From the NCBI RefSeq assembly GCF_017303295.1, contig NZ_JAFKOK010000001.1:124001-188000 (forward strand): a stretch of DNA of 64,000 bases, read 5' to 3'. A program made the translations under genes and the position numbers. Positions 45,204 to 55,306 of the stretch are shown here, in pieces; position 1 is the first letter of the stretch; each line of letters begins with the position of its first letter. Origin of the DNA: Rhodobacter sp. NTK016B (GTDB lineage: Bacteria > Pseudomonadota > Alphaproteobacteria > Rhodobacterales > Rhodobacteraceae). Below the pieces are notes generated by a model, which worked only from the letters and a program-made list of their open reading frames with translations, had not been told where the DNA came from and searched no databases.

Positions 45204-45986
45204 TCAATGACGCGCGGGAAAAGCCGCCTCTTCCTCGGCGCTGAGGGAGGCGCGCGGCACGACATAGGTGTGGATCGAGAATACCACCGCCCGCGTTCGT
45301 GCCAGCCGCACAAGGCATTGCCGTTCGCAGCGGATGTAATCACCCCCGGCCTGTTCGGGCCCGTCGCGATGCGGCCGCTTTTCATCCTCGCGCCGCGGCT
45401 GATGCAGGGTGGGATCGATATAATCGAGATAATTCATCCGCCAGAGCGGCTGCTCGGGCCGGATCGCTTCGAACAGGCGCTGCACCCGCGCTTCGAGCCC
45501 GCCTTCGTATGACGGCACCGGTTTGTGGATGCCCGGCAATCCGCGCCCCAGCTTCTCGGCCAGCGTCCAGCTTGCCGGAAAACACAGAACGGCAGCGGTC
45601 AGCCGCGGGATACCGTCAGCGCCGGGCTGCATCAGGCACAAATCCTCTTGCACCAGCCGTCCCAGCCGCTCAAGCCCCGTCCCGCCCTCGACGTGCCGCC
45701 CATCGGGGCACAGCCAGCCCGCGCCCTGCCGGACGAACCCCAGATCGGGCAGCTGCGATTCGACAAGCTCGACCAGTTCCGCAACCGCCGCCCCGGCTTC
45801 GGGCAAGACCTGCAGCACCGCGTCGCGCCTGGTATCCAGCAACAGCTCGCGCTCGGCCATCTGACCGACATACGCCTCGTCCACGATCAGCCACTGCGCG
45901 GGATCAAGCGGCAGGATACCCGGCAACCGCTTGAGCCGCGGATCCATCCACGGCGCTACCGGCAGGGCTTTTTGCAACACCGCCAT
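45204..45986 (-). CDS. DUF3445 / heme-dependent oxidative N-demethylase family protein
   Basis: 260-residue protein of the DUF3445 family (PF11927), which includes a dimethylamine monooxygenase subunit and the fungal HODM enzyme. Family features are L-C-F-P-A-S-W near residue 137, followed by G-I-H-K-P-V-P-S-Y, and near the end C-E-R-Q-C-L-V-R-L with V-F-S-I-H-T-Y. The His in the first region is the likely haem ligand in this family. No electron-transfer partner is adjacent, so activity on methylamines is inference. Confidence 0.78.
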   Translation of the reverse strand: MAVLQKALPVAPWMDPRLKRLPGILPLDPAQWLIVDEAYVGQMAERELLLDTRRDAVLQVLPEAGAAVAELVELVESQLPDLGFVRQGAGWLCPDGRHVEGGTGLERLGRLVQEDLCLMQPGADGIPRLTAAVLCFPASWTLAEKLGRGLPGIHKPVPSYEGGLEARVQRLFEAIRPEQPLWRMNYLDYIDPTLHQPRREDEKRPHRDGPEQAGGDYIRCERQCLVRLARTRAVVFSIHTYVVPRASLSAEEEAAFPARH

Positions 45987-46010
45987 CCTGATCCCCCTGA
46001 ACCGGTCCCA

Positions 46011-46079
46011 TCTTTAATCCGGACAATATCCTCGGGGGTGAATTTGCCGCAAGGCAAAGAGGGGGCAGACAGCCCCCTG
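46011..46079 (-). repeat. GC-rich intergenic repeat with ATT box (copy 2)
   Basis: Read on the minus strand, AGGGGGC and its complement (46060-46066, 46072-46078) form a short stem, followed by CACCCCCGAGGATATT and an A-rich end (ATTAAAGA). This is the same layout as copies at 20729-20777 and 46182-46230, with weaker similarity. Confidence 0.55.
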
Positions 46080-46181
46080 ATCCCGTCAACGCCCGCAGGA
46101 ACGCCAACGCCTTCTGCCGCGAGCAGAGACGCCCCTGAAACCAACCGGGCATACGGGACGAAACCGCCCCGCCCTTGCCCG

Positions 46182-46230
46182 GCCCCGGGGGCCAGCCCCC
46201 GGACCCCCGGGATATTTCCAGAACAAAGAT
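46182..46230 (+). repeat. GC-rich intergenic repeat with ATTT box (copy 3)
   Basis: GGGGGC-CA-GCCCCC (46187-46200) is a perfect short stem, followed by GGACCCCCGGGATATTT and CCAGAACAAAG. It matches copy 1 most closely (CCCCCGGACCCCCG and the ACAAAG end). It lies upstream of the DUF3445 gene and downstream of the RND genes, in the same gap as copy 2 but in the opposite orientation. Confidence 0.65.
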
Positions 46231-46284
46231 GCGCGGATCACGTGTCGCGAATAACTTCCCGGCGCCGTTGCGCGGAGGAGAGCG

Positions 46285-49200
46285 TCACTCGGCCGCGTGG
46301 TGGCGCGGCGGGTGGTGGGGCGTTTCGGCCTCCGGCTGCGGCTCCCCGCTGTCTTCGGGCCGGGCGGGGTCGGTGGTATAGACCGGATCCCAGATGATCT
46401 CGGCATGGCGCACCTTGTGGCTGCGGGCGCGCAGGCGGCGATCGTCGCGCGCGCGGCCCTTGCGCAGCGCCTTGACGCGCGGAGCGATGCCTTTGAAGAA
46501 CGCCTCGACCCAGACCCGCGCGGCCAGAAGCGCGGGCGTCAGCACCATGGTCAGCACGGTCGACACGCCCAGCCCGAAGACCACCGCCGTTGCCAGTGGT
46601 TTCCACCACATCGAGGTCGGGCTGTTGATCGTGTAGCCGCCATTCACGAAGTCGATGCTGAGGCCCAGCATCATCGGCGCAAGACCGGCCATCGTGGTGA
46701 TGGTGGTCAGCAGCACCGGGCGGATACGCTGTTCGGCGGTGCGCACGATGGCTTCGATGCGCGGCATGTAGCGGGTGAATTCCTGATAGGTGTCGATCAG
46801 CACGATGTTGTTGTTCACCACGATCCCGGCCAGCGCGACCACCCCTGTCCCGGTCATGATCATCGAGAAGGGCTGGCCCATCACCAGCATCCCGATCAGC
46901 ACGCCCGCGGTGGACAGGACCACCGCCAGCAGCACCAGCACCGAGTTATAGAAGCTGTTGAACTGCGCGAGCAGGATGATGAACATCAGCCCCATCGCCG
47001 CGCCGAACGCCACGCCGAGAAAAGCGCCGGTTTCTTCCTGATCCTGCTGTTCCCCGGTCCAGGCCCAGCCGATCCCCGGCGGTAGCGGGTTCTCGGCCTC
47101 GAGCCATTCGGTCAGCGCGGCGATGCGTTCCGAGGGCGTCACCGGAACGATGTGCTGCCCGGCTTCGGCGATCGCGTCGCGGGCGGTCTGGGCGGCGCGG
47201 GCGGCGTCGGACCCGGCCGGGTGCAGGCGGGGATCGACCTCGGCCGCCGGGCGCAGGCCCGCACGGGTGCCGTCGGCATTGACCACGCTGACCATGGCGG
47301 GCGCGGCATCGGCCTTGACGTCGAAGAAGCGCTGTTCGTCATAGCGGTCGATCGTTCCCCGCAGGGCCACCGGCTCGCGGGTGACGAAATTCGACAGTGG
47401 CACCATCCCCACCGCCGTGGGAACGCGCAGCGTATCGAGCGTCGAGAGCAGCCGGTCGCCTTCGGGCAGGCGCACACGGATCTCGATTTCCTCGTCCGAG
47501 GTATCGACGCGCATTGTGTCCAGCATGATCCCGCGCGTGACCATCTGCACCATGCCGCCCACGGTGGCGACATTGGCGCCAAAGCGACCAGCAGCGGCGG
47601 TGTCGACGCGGATTTCCCAGTCGATGCCGGGCAGCGGGCGGCTGTCTTCAATCCCGACGATGCCGCCGATCTCGCGCATATGCGCCTGCACGGTTTCGAC
47701 CCCCGCGCCCAGTTCCTCGAAATCCTGCCCGGTCAGGCGCAGGTGAATGGGCTTCGACGCGGCCGGGCCGCCCGACATGATCATGTATTCGGTGATGATG
47801 CCGGGGATCTGGCGGAACTGCGCCTCCATCCGGTCGAGGATCACCTGCCCGCGCAGCTCGGGATCGTCGCCGCGCTGGTCCCAATTGACCAATTCGAACT
47901 GGATCTGGCCAATCGCATCGCGCGGTGCCTGCCCTCCTGCGGTATTGGTATTGAGCCCGCCATTGCCGGCGAAGGCGAAGCTGGCCGAAACGCCGGGTTC
48001 GTTGGTGACGATCTCTTCGACCTGGGCAAGCAGCGCGTCTTCCTCGGCCAGCGACAGGTTGCCGCGCGCGCGGACATAGACGATGCCCTGTTCGGGCTCG
48101 GTCTCGACGAAGAACTCGACGCCATAATTGTTCTCGCCGTAATAGGCGAAGACCTGAAACACGGCGAAGACGATGGCGCCGGTCACCGCGAAGGGCATGA
48201 CCGGGTTGGCGACGATCAGCTTGGTCAGCCAGCCGAAGGCCGAATGCTTGTAACCCGACTCGATCGGTTTTGGCTTGGCGCGGGGTTTGAGCGCGTTCAG
48301 CGTGATCGACATGCCCGCCGACCCCAGCGCCAGCATCAACGCGCCGGGCAGCGCGGCAAGCGCGCCCATCGTTGCGCGGGCCTCGGCATCGGGGATCAGC
48401 AGCGCGGGGTTCAGCATGGTGACAAGCCCGCCTGCCAGCAGCGCCAGCGCCACGACAAGGAACGGAAGCCGCAGCACCCACGGCAGACGGCGGCGCAGCC
48501 TCTGCGCGGTGTTGTCGAAGACCCTTGCGATGCGGCCCGTGACGCCACCGAGGATCGGCAGATAGATCAGCGCCACGACCAGCGACGAGATCAGCACGAA
48601 GATCAGCGTGACGGGCAGCATGCCCATGAACTCGCCCGCGACGCCGGGCCAGAACAGCATCGGCAGGAAGGCGCAGAGCGTCGTCGCGGTCGAACTGACC
48701 ACCGGCCAGAACATGCGCTTGGCGGCGGTGGTATAGGCCGCCATCGGCCCCTTGCCCTGCTGGATCTGGTGATCAGCATATTCGGCGACGACGATGGCGC
48801 CATCGACCAGCATCCCCACGGCAAGGATCAGGCCGAACATGACGATGTTCGAGATCGTCACGCCCATCACGCCCAGAAGGATGAAGGCCAGAAGGAACGA
48901 GGACGGGATAGAAAAGCCGACCAGCAGCGCGGTGCGCGTGCCCAGCGAGGCCAGCACCACGATCATCACCAGCGCGATGGCGGTCAGGACCGAGCCTTCG
49001 AGCTGCGAGATCATCGACGCCACCTGATAGCTGCGGTCAAGCGCCGGGGTGACGTGGATGGATTGTTGCAGTTCGGGCGGCCAGCTGGCCATTTCGGTGT
49101 CGATGGCCGCGCGCACCGCATCGACCGTGTCGATAAGGTTGTAGCCACGCCGCTTGACCACCTGCAGCGCCAGCGTCGCCTCGCCGTTGAAGCGGGCGGT

Positions 49201-50007
49201 CCCGGCGCGGTCCTGAAACGTCATGTGGATCGTGGCGAGGTCGCCCAGCGTCACCACGCGGTCGCCGTTCACCTTGATGCGCAGGTCGTAGATATCCTGC
49301 ACGCTTTCGAACGATCCCGGCAGCGACAGCGAGAAACGGCCCGATTCCGTTTCGATATCGCCCGCCGCAACAAGCTGGTTGTTCAGCGTCACCGCGTCGA
49401 TCAGCTCGCCTGCGCTGACATTGTAGGCTTCAAGCCGGAGCGGATCGATCACCACCTCGACCATCTCGTCGCGGGTGCCTGCAACATCGGCGCTGAGCAC
49501 CGGGTCGAGCCCCTCGATCGCGCGTTCGAGATTCGAAGCCGCGCGCATCAGCGTACGTTCGGGCACGTCGCCCGACACCGCGACGATGACAATCGGGAAT
49601 TCGCTGAAGTTGAATTCGTTGATCGTGTAGGTATCGGCACCTTCGGGGAAATCGGCGGCGGCGCGGCTCATGCGGTCGCGCACATCGGCGATAGTGGCGT
49701 TCTTGTCCCAGTCGAATTCGAATTCCAGCACCACGCTGGCATAGCCCTGCATGGCCGAGCCGGTCATGTCGGTCAGCCCGTCGAGCCCCACCAGCTCTTG
49801 CTCCATCGGGCGCACCAGCAGCGTTTCGCTATCGGCGGCCGAGATGCCCTGAAACGGGACCGAGATGAACAGCGCGGGCACCTCGATATCGGGCTCGCCC
49901 TCTTTGGGCAGGCCGACATAGGCCATGATCCCCGCCGCCAGCGTCAGGACGACGAAGGCGAGGACCATGCGGGCGCGGGCTGCGGCCCAGTCGATCATGC
50001 CGCTCAT
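46285..50007 (-). CDS. RND efflux permease, unusually long
   Basis: Inner-membrane proton-driven pump subunit of the AcrB/HAE-RND superfamily, 1240 residues against about 1030-1050 normally. Twelve helices and two porter halves are recognisable. The helix-4 motif reads G-M-L-V-D-G-A-I-V-V near residue 400, keeping one Asp of the AcrB Asp-Asp pair, and helix 10 reads G-I-V-V-N-N-N-I-V-L-I-D without the AcrB Lys. Extra length comes from residues about 505-580 (with two added hydrophobic stretches), about 920-960, and a charged His/Pro-rich tail after 1180. It follows its adaptor by 4 bases. No TolC-like channel is adjacent. Confidence 0.93.
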   Translation of the reverse strand: MSGMIDWAAARARMVLAFVVLTLAAGIMAYVGLPKEGEPDIEVPALFISVPFQGISAADSETLLVRPMEQELVGLDGLTDMTGSAMQGYASVVLEFEFDWDKNATIADVRDRMSRAAADFPEGADTYTINEFNFSEFPIVIVAVSGDVPERTLMRAASNLERAIEGLDPVLSADVAGTRDEMVEVVIDPLRLEAYNVSAGELIDAVTLNNQLVAAGDIETESGRFSLSLPGSFESVQDIYDLRIKVNGDRVVTLGDLATIHMTFQDRAGTARFNGEATLALQVVKRRGYNLIDTVDAVRAAIDTEMASWPPELQQSIHVTPALDRSYQVASMISQLEGSVLTAIALVMIVVLASLGTRTALLVGFSIPSSFLLAFILLGVMGVTISNIVMFGLILAVGMLVDGAIVVAEYADHQIQQGKGPMAAYTTAAKRMFWPVVSSTATTLCAFLPMLFWPGVAGEFMGMLPVTLIFVLISSLVVALIYLPILGGVTGRIARVFDNTAQRLRRRLPWVLRLPFLVVALALLAGGLVTMLNPALLIPDAEARATMGALAALPGALMLALGSAGMSITLNALKPRAKPKPIESGYKHSAFGWLTKLIVANPVMPFAVTGAIVFAVFQVFAYYGENNYGVEFFVETEPEQGIVYVRARGNLSLAEEDALLAQVEEIVTNEPGVSASFAFAGNGGLNTNTAGGQAPRDAIGQIQFELVNWDQRGDDPELRGQVILDRMEAQFRQIPGIITEYMIMSGGPAASKPIHLRLTGQDFEELGAGVETVQAHMREIGGIVGIEDSRPLPGIDWEIRVDTAAAGRFGANVATVGGMVQMVTRGIMLDTMRVDTSDEEIEIRVRLPEGDRLLSTLDTLRVPTAVGMVPLSNFVTREPVALRGTIDRYDEQRFFDVKADAAPAMVSVVNADGTRAGLRPAAEVDPRLHPAGSDAARAAQTARDAIAEAGQHIVPVTPSERIAALTEWLEAENPLPPGIGWAWTGEQQDQEETGAFLGVAFGAAMGLMFIILLAQFNSFYNSVLVLLAVVLSTAGVLIGMLVMGQPFSMIMTGTGVVALAGIVVNNNIVLIDTYQEFTRYMPRIEAIVRTAEQRIRPVLLTTITTMAGLAPMMLGLSIDFVNGGYTINSPTSMWWKPLATAVVFGLGVSTVLTMVLTPALLAARVWVEAFFKGIAPRVKALRKGRARDDRRLRARSHKVRHAEIIWDPVYTTDPARPEDSGEPQPEAETPHHPPRHHAAE

Positions 50008-50011
50008 CGGA

Positions 50012-51190
50012 TTACTCTCCGCTACCAGTTACATCCGCGTCGTCGCCGCGCCGCGAAACCCGTACTTCGATCCCGTCGGTGACGTATTCCTGACCGACGA
50101 CGATGACATCGGCGGTTTCGGGCAGGCCCGTGACCCAGAAGCCCTGCGGCGCGTCGCGCAGCACGGTGACGGGCTGGAAGAAGGTATGGTTGGTCTCGTC
50201 GACCAGACGCAGGCCCAGAACGCCCTCGTCATCGATGGTCAGCGCCGAGCCCGGCACCAGATGGCCGCGCGTCGCGTCGGCGCCCACCAGCAGCGTGGCG
50301 CTCATGCCGTCCCGCAGCTCAAGATCGGGATTAGGCACCGTGACCTCGACCCGGAAGGTCCGCGTGGCCGGATCGGCGGCCCGCGCGAGGAACGTCACCT
50401 GACCCTGCACGCGCTGGCCGTTCGACAGCTCGGCACCGGCCGGGGCCCCCATGGTCAGGCGGTTGATCTGCGTCTCGGCGGCGAAGCCCACCAGCAGGAT
50501 CGGGTCCAGCCGATAGATCGTGGCGCACAGGCCCCCATTCTGCATCAGGCTGCCGGTTTCGGCGGAATCGGTTTCCAGCACGCCGCCAAAGGGCGCGGAG
50601 ATGGTCAGGCGATCCAGCTCGGCCTGCGCGACCTCGACACCCGCCTGCGCCGCTTCGACGCTGGCGCGCGCGCCCTCGACCGCGGCGTCGGCGGTGGCGG
50701 TGCTGTTTTGCGCCCGGAAGCCGCCTTCGGCCAGCCGGGTGGCGGTTTCGCGGTTGATCTCGGCCTCGGCCAGCGTGGCCTGCGCCCCGGCGAGACGCGC
50801 CTGCGCCTCGGACAAAGCGGCGGCGCGGGTGCCGGGATCGAGTTCGCACAGCACCTCGCCCGCTTCGACCAGCGACCCGCGGGGACGGGGATCGGACAGA
50901 ACCAGCCCGTTTGTCTGCGCGCGCACCTCGACCGAGCGCGACGCTTCGGTCCGGCCGCGCAGCACGATGGCGCTTTCCAGATCGCGTTCCTCGAACCGCT
51001 CGACCACGACGCGGAACGGCTGCGCCTCTTCCTCGGTCGCGGGGGCGATCGTGGCGGCGGCGGCAGTCCCCTCGCCCGTGGTTTCGGCAGCCTCGACGCC
51101 GACCCAGGACAGCAGCGTGTCACGCTCCATCACGAAGAGATACAGCACGACCAGCACGAGCATGGCGGTGATAATCGGGACGACACGCAT
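50012..51190 (-). CDS. RND periplasmic adaptor (membrane fusion protein)
   Basis: HlyD/AcrA-type adaptor of 392 residues that links the RND permease to an outer-membrane channel. An N-terminal membrane anchor (residues 4-21, no lipobox) precedes the barrel-sandwich domain (V-R-A-Q-T-N-G-L-V-L near residue 90, A-P-F-G-G-V-L near 200), an alpha-hairpin of Ala/Glu-rich coiled coil (about 120-190), and a beta-barrel. It is upstream of the permease with a four-base gap. A TATAAT at 51337-51332 on the minus strand could be its -10 box; its -35 is poor. Confidence 0.92.
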   Translation of the reverse strand: MRVVPIITAMLVLVVLYLFVMERDTLLSWVGVEAAETTGEGTAAAATIAPATEEEAQPFRVVVERFEERDLESAIVLRGRTEASRSVEVRAQTNGLVLSDPRPRGSLVEAGEVLCELDPGTRAAALSEAQARLAGAQATLAEAEINRETATRLAEGGFRAQNSTATADAAVEGARASVEAAQAGVEVAQAELDRLTISAPFGGVLETDSAETGSLMQNGGLCATIYRLDPILLVGFAAETQINRLTMGAPAGAELSNGQRVQGQVTFLARAADPATRTFRVEVTVPNPDLELRDGMSATLLVGADATRGHLVPGSALTIDDEGVLGLRLVDETNHTFFQPVTVLRDAPQGFWVTGLPETADVIVVGQEYVTDGIEVRVSRRGDDADVTGSGE

Positions 51191-51627
51191 TGCAGTACCT
51201 TCCAGGCCTCTGAGCGACGCTGATATCGGCGCGGCGCGTCCGACCGGGTGTCGAACCGTCTGCCGGACCCGAGGGTCGCGCGCTCGAAATTCCGCGACCT
51301 GCTGGGCATACCTTGCCGGTCGCTACACATAATTATACGCGGAGCGTTGCGGGTGGATTACTCCTGACCCAAACGTAATGCAATTGCCTGCCCCCGCGCG
51401 CCGCTGCGTCATGGTGACTTGGGGATATGTTTTTTCCGCTCTGCGGCATCAATGACGCAGACGCGCGCCATCGTGAACGCAAAAGCGGCAATCCGATGCG
51501 CGCGCCAAGGCTGCAGACTTGGCAAGCCCCGCGCATCCGGGTTAGGAGAGGCGGAGCCGTTTGCGCGCCGGTGACGAAGACCGCGCGGATCCGGAAGACA
51601 AGACGCCCGCCAAAGACGGAGGCCCAG
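51191..51627. other. Divergent intergenic region between RND operon and yfgM
   Basis: The 437 bases between two divergent operons carry no convincing gene. A frame joins yfgM from upstream, but its extra 67 residues are Arg/Pro-rich and unlike the family. TATAAT occurs at 51337-51332 on the minus strand, as a promoter -10 candidate for the RND genes. No regulator gene or clear operator was found. Confidence 0.55.
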
Positions 51628-52287
51628 GTGAGCAACGCCGACAGTTTCATCGACGAGGTGAACGAGGAACTCAAGCGCGACCGCCTGTTCGCCGCGATGC
51701 GCAAATATGGCTGGATCGCCGTGGTCGGTGTCGTGCTGATCGTGGGCGGTGCCGCGTATAACGAATACCGCAAGGCCCAGATGACCGCCGAGTCGCAGGC
51801 TTTCGGCGACGGGATCCTCAACGCGCTCGACACCGACGACGCCGCAGGCCGGGCCGAGGCGCTGGCCGCGATCGATGCCGAGGGCGCGCGCGCCGGTATC
51901 CTGTCGCTGCTGCTGGGCGCGGCCGAGCTGATGGCCGATGACCGCGAGGGGGCGCTGGCCGCCCTGTCCGAGGTCGAGAACAACCCCGAGCTGCCCGCCA
52001 GCTACCGCCAGATCGCCGCGCTCAAGCGGGTGATCGTGGGCGGCGCGCTGATCCCGCTGGACGAACGCCGCGCGACGCTGCAGGGCCTTTCGGCTCCCGG
52101 TGGCGCGTTCCGTCCGCTGGCGCTTGAGCAGCTTGTGCTGCTGGACATCGAAGCGGGCGACCGCGAGGCCGCGCTGGAACAAGCGCGCGCGCTCTTGCAG
52201 GAACCCGACCTGACCGACGGGCTGCGCCGCCGCGTCGTGCAGATGATCGTCGTTCTGGGCGGCGACCCGCTGGCGGATTTCGGCTGA
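51628..52287 (+). CDS. YfgM-like TPR membrane protein
   Basis: 219-residue inner-membrane protein: a cytoplasmic N-terminus with the motif I-D-E-V-N-E-E-L-K-R-D-R, one membrane helix at about residues 28-43, and a periplasmic helical repeat domain of the TPR_21 type. I chose the GTG at 51628, which has GGAGG five bases before it. In E. coli YfgM binds the SecYEG translocon and PpiD and is encoded upstream of bamB and der; the same order is seen here. Confidence 0.87.
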   Translation: MSNADSFIDEVNEELKRDRLFAAMRKYGWIAVVGVVLIVGGAAYNEYRKAQMTAESQAFGDGILNALDTDDAAGRAEALAAIDAEGARAGILSLLLGAAELMADDREGALAALSEVENNPELPASYRQIAALKRVIVGGALIPLDERRATLQGLSAPGGAFRPLALEQLVLLDIEAGDREAALEQARALLQEPDLTDGLRRRVVQMIVVLGGDPLADFG

Positions 52288-52342
52288 CCCGCTTGTCCCC
52301 CCTTTCCGCCCCCTTTCTGGCTGACCTGACGGAGATTCCGAC

Positions 52343-53659
52343 GTGAGCGTGACCCGTATTCTTGCCATCAGTGCCCTGATCGGCGCGACCGCCCTGACCA
52401 CCGCCTGCAACCGTGAGGAAATCCTCGAAGGCGAGCGCGTCGATCTGCGCGCGCCTTGGGGCGGCGCCGAGGCCGAGGTCGAGAACCGCACCGTCGCCAT
52501 CTCGCTGCCCGCCCAGAGCGCCAATGCCGCCTGGACCCAGCGCCAGGGCACGCCGGGTGCGCGTCCTGGCCACCCGGCCCTGTCGGCCAATCCGCAACTC
52601 GTCTGGGCCACCCCGATCGGTCAGGGCGATAGCCGCCGCGCGCGGCTGACCACCGATCCGGTCGCGGCGAATGGCGCGGTCTATACGCTGGATGCGGGCT
52701 CGCGCGTGCAGGCGACCTCGTCGGCGGGCGCGGCGCTCTGGGCTACGGATCTGACGACCGCGCGCGAAGCACGGTCCTCGGCCTCGGGCGGGGCGCTGGC
52801 GGTCAGCGGCGGGCGGCTCTTCGTGGCCTCGGCCAGCGCGTTCCTTGCCGCGCTCGACACGAATACCGGCCAAGAGCTGTGGCGCGTCGATTTCGACAGC
52901 CCGCTGAACGGCTCACCGGCTGTTTCGGGCGATACCGTCTATGTCACCGCGCTGGATTCGACACTCTGGGCACTCGATGCCGCGACCGGACGCATCGAAT
53001 GGACCCTCCCCGGGACGCCCGCACGCTCGACCGTGGCGCGCGGTTCGGCGCCGGCCGTGGCGGGCGATCTGGTCGTGTTCCCGACGCAATCGGGCGAACT
53101 GACTGCCGTGCGCCGGTCGAATGGCGGCCAGACATGGACGACAGCCGCCGTGGGCCGCCGCACCGGCGCGGCGTTGGGGACGATCCCGGCGCTGACCGGC
53201 GATCCGGTGGTCGATGGCAACCGGATCTATGCCGCGAACCAGTCGGGACGCCTGTTCGCGCTGGACGCCGCGACCGGGCGTGCGATCTGGTCGATCGAGG
53301 AAGGCGCGAACGCGCCGGTCTGGCCTGTTGGCGGCTCGGTCTTTCTGGTCAGCGATCAGAACCGGCTGATGCGGCTCAATGCCTCGGACGGCTCGGTCAT
53401 CTGGGCCAACGAATTGCCGCTCTACACCACCTCGCGGATCCGTCGGCGGCTGGCGATCTACCCGCAGCACGGCCCGGTTCTGGCGGGCGGACGGCTCTGG
53501 GTCGCGTCGGGTGAAGGCGTCCTGCGCGGGTTCGATCCCGCCTCGGGCAATATCGTGGCCGAGATCCCGATCCCCGATGGCGCGGCCTCGGCGCCGATCG
53601 TCGCGGGTGGCGTGATGTATATCCTCAACCGCGAGGGGCAGCTGCTCGCCTATCGCTGA
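52343..53659 (+). CDS. bamB: Outer membrane assembly lipoprotein BamB
   Basis: PQQ-like beta-propeller lipoprotein of the BAM complex, 438 residues. A signal ends in L-T-T-A-C, with the probable lipid-bearing Cys at residue 22. The mature part repeats W-x-x-D/A-A-x-x-G-x-x-x-W blade motifs (for example A-A-L-D-T-N-T-G-Q-E-L-W and A-L-D-A-A-T-G-R-A-I-W). The start is a GTG. Position between yfgM and der supports the name. Its length exceeds E. coli BamB (392) through the N-terminal segment and loops. Confidence 0.93.
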   Translation: MSVTRILAISALIGATALTTACNREEILEGERVDLRAPWGGAEAEVENRTVAISLPAQSANAAWTQRQGTPGARPGHPALSANPQLVWATPIGQGDSRRARLTTDPVAANGAVYTLDAGSRVQATSSAGAALWATDLTTAREARSSASGGALAVSGGRLFVASASAFLAALDTNTGQELWRVDFDSPLNGSPAVSGDTVYVTALDSTLWALDAATGRIEWTLPGTPARSTVARGSAPAVAGDLVVFPTQSGELTAVRRSNGGQTWTTAAVGRRTGAALGTIPALTGDPVVDGNRIYAANQSGRLFALDAATGRAIWSIEEGANAPVWPVGGSVFLVSDQNRLMRLNASDGSVIWANELPLYTTSRIRRRLAIYPQHGPVLAGGRLWVASGEGVLRGFDPASGNIVAEIPIPDGAASAPIVAGGVMYILNREGQLLAYR

Positions 53660-53718
53660 CGGCTTTACAAACGGGGCGGTGCCGCCTATGTGGGCGGTTT
53701 CCGTCCTGAGAGTGCGTC

Positions 53719-55194
53719 ATGTCCTTTACCCTTGCCCTCGTGGGCCGGCCCAACGTGGGCAAGTCCACGCTCTTCAACCGCCTCGTCGGCAAGAAACTGG
53801 CGCTGGTCGATGACCAGCCCGGTGTCACGCGCGACCTGCGCGAGGGCGAGGCGCGGCTGCAAAACCTGCGCTTCACCGTCATCGATACGGCGGGGCTGGA
53901 AAACGTCACCGACGACAGCCTGCAGGGCCGGATGCGGCGCCTGACCGAGCGCGCGGTCGAGATGGTCGATGTCTGCCTGTTCATGATCGACGCGCGGGTG
54001 GGCGTCACCCCTGCCGACGAGATCTTCGCCGATATCCTGCGCCGCCGCGGGCGCCACGTGATCCTTGCGGCGAACAAGTCCGAAGGCAGCGCCGCCGAGG
54101 GGGGCTATCTGGAAGCCTTCTCGCTGGGGCTGGGCGAACCGATCCGGCTGTCGGCCGAGCATGGCGCAGGTCTCGATGACCTCTATCACCAGCTTCTGCC
54201 GCTGGCCGCAAGCTTTGACGAGCGTGCGCAGGCCGAAGCGCCGGTCACCGACGTGACGGTCGAGGAAGACAGCGAAACCGACAATACCGAGGGCGGCGAG
54301 GCCGCGCCCGACTGGGCGCCGACGCTGAAACGCCCGTTGCAGGTGGCGGTGATCGGGCGACCCAATGCGGGCAAGTCGACGCTTATCAACCAGATCATCG
54401 GCGAAGACCGCCTGCTGACCGGCCCCGAGGCGGGGATTACCCGCGATTCCATCGCCCTGCCCTTCCAGTGGAACGGCACGCCGATGCGGCTGTTCGACAC
54501 TGCCGGGATGCGCCGCCGCGCCCGCGTCACCGACAAGATCGAGAAACTCTCGGTCGCGGATGGTCTGCGCGCGGTCAAGTTCGCCGAGGTGGTGGTGGTG
54601 CTTCTGGATGCCGCGATCCCGTTCGAGACGCAGGATCTGCGCATCGCCGATCTGGCCGAGACCGAGGGCCGCGCGGTCGTCGTCGCGGTCAACAAATGGG
54701 ATCTGGAAGACGACAAGCAGGACAAGCTGAAAGCGCTGCTGCAAGGCTTCGAGAAGCTGCTGCCGCAGCTGAGGGGCGCGCCGCTGGTCACCGTCTCGGC
54801 CAAGACCGGGCGCGGCATGGACCGCCTGCACGACGCGATCCTGCGCGCCCACGCGATCTGGAACCGGCGCGTAGGCACGTCGCGGCTCAACAACTGGCTG
54901 GGCGCCATGACCGAGGCGCACCCGCCCCCTGCCCCGGGCGGCCGCCGTATCAAGCTGAAATACATCACGCAGGCCAAGACGCGTCCGCCGGGCTTCGTGG
55001 TCAAATGCTCGCATCCCGACGAACTGCCCGAAGCATACCGTCGGTATCTGGTCAACGGACTGCGCGAGAGTTTCGACATGCCGGGCACGCCGATCCGGCT
55101 GTGGTTCCGCGGCCAGTCGGATCAGAACCCGTTCAAGGGCCGCAAGACCGCGCAGCGTTCGAAGCTGAAAAAGCACATCGCGCCGAAGCACTGA
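53719..55194 (+). CDS. der: GTPase Der
   Basis: Essential double GTPase for 50S ribosome assembly, 491 residues. G1 motifs are G-R-P-N-V-G-K-S-T (residues 9-17) and G-R-P-N-A-G-K-S-T (about 211-219); the G3 motifs are D-T-A-G-L and D-T-A-G-M; N-K-S-E and N-K-W-D are the two G4 motifs. The acidic linker (residues 170-200) and the C-terminal KH-like domain complete the fold. It is the last gene of yfgM-bamB-der. Confidence 0.97.
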   Translation: MSFTLALVGRPNVGKSTLFNRLVGKKLALVDDQPGVTRDLREGEARLQNLRFTVIDTAGLENVTDDSLQGRMRRLTERAVEMVDVCLFMIDARVGVTPADEIFADILRRRGRHVILAANKSEGSAAEGGYLEAFSLGLGEPIRLSAEHGAGLDDLYHQLLPLAASFDERAQAEAPVTDVTVEEDSETDNTEGGEAAPDWAPTLKRPLQVAVIGRPNAGKSTLINQIIGEDRLLTGPEAGITRDSIALPFQWNGTPMRLFDTAGMRRRARVTDKIEKLSVADGLRAVKFAEVVVVLLDAAIPFETQDLRIADLAETEGRAVVVAVNKWDLEDDKQDKLKALLQGFEKLLPQLRGAPLVTVSAKTGRGMDRLHDAILRAHAIWNRRVGTSRLNNWLGAMTEAHPPPAPGGRRIKLKYITQAKTRPPGFVVKCSHPDELPEAYRRYLVNGLRESFDMPGTPIRLWFRGQSDQNPFKGRKTAQRSKLKKHIAPKH

Positions 55195-55216
55195 CTTGGC
55201 GCTACAGCACAGCAAT

Positions 55217-55255
55217 ACGGCCCGCGCCGGGGGACAACCCCGGATCGCGGGCCGT
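55217..55255 (+). terminator. Terminator after der
   Basis: ACGGCCCGCG (55217-55226) pairs with CGCGGGCCGT (55246-55255), and an inner stem CCGGGG/CCCCGG (55227-55232 with 55238-55243) extends it, leaving a five-base loop. The tail TCTGCCTTC is only partly T-rich. It lies 22 bases after the der stop. Confidence 0.8.
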
Positions 55256-55306
55256 TCTGCCTTCAGCCGAAGAGCATAGCGCTTCTTGTTTCCGGCTATT
55301 GGCTAT

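Noticed and set aside
47152-50082. 976-codon frame antisense to the RND permease
   Set aside because: It is His/Gln/Arg-rich with no domain or ribosome site, the mirror of a high-GC coding strand.
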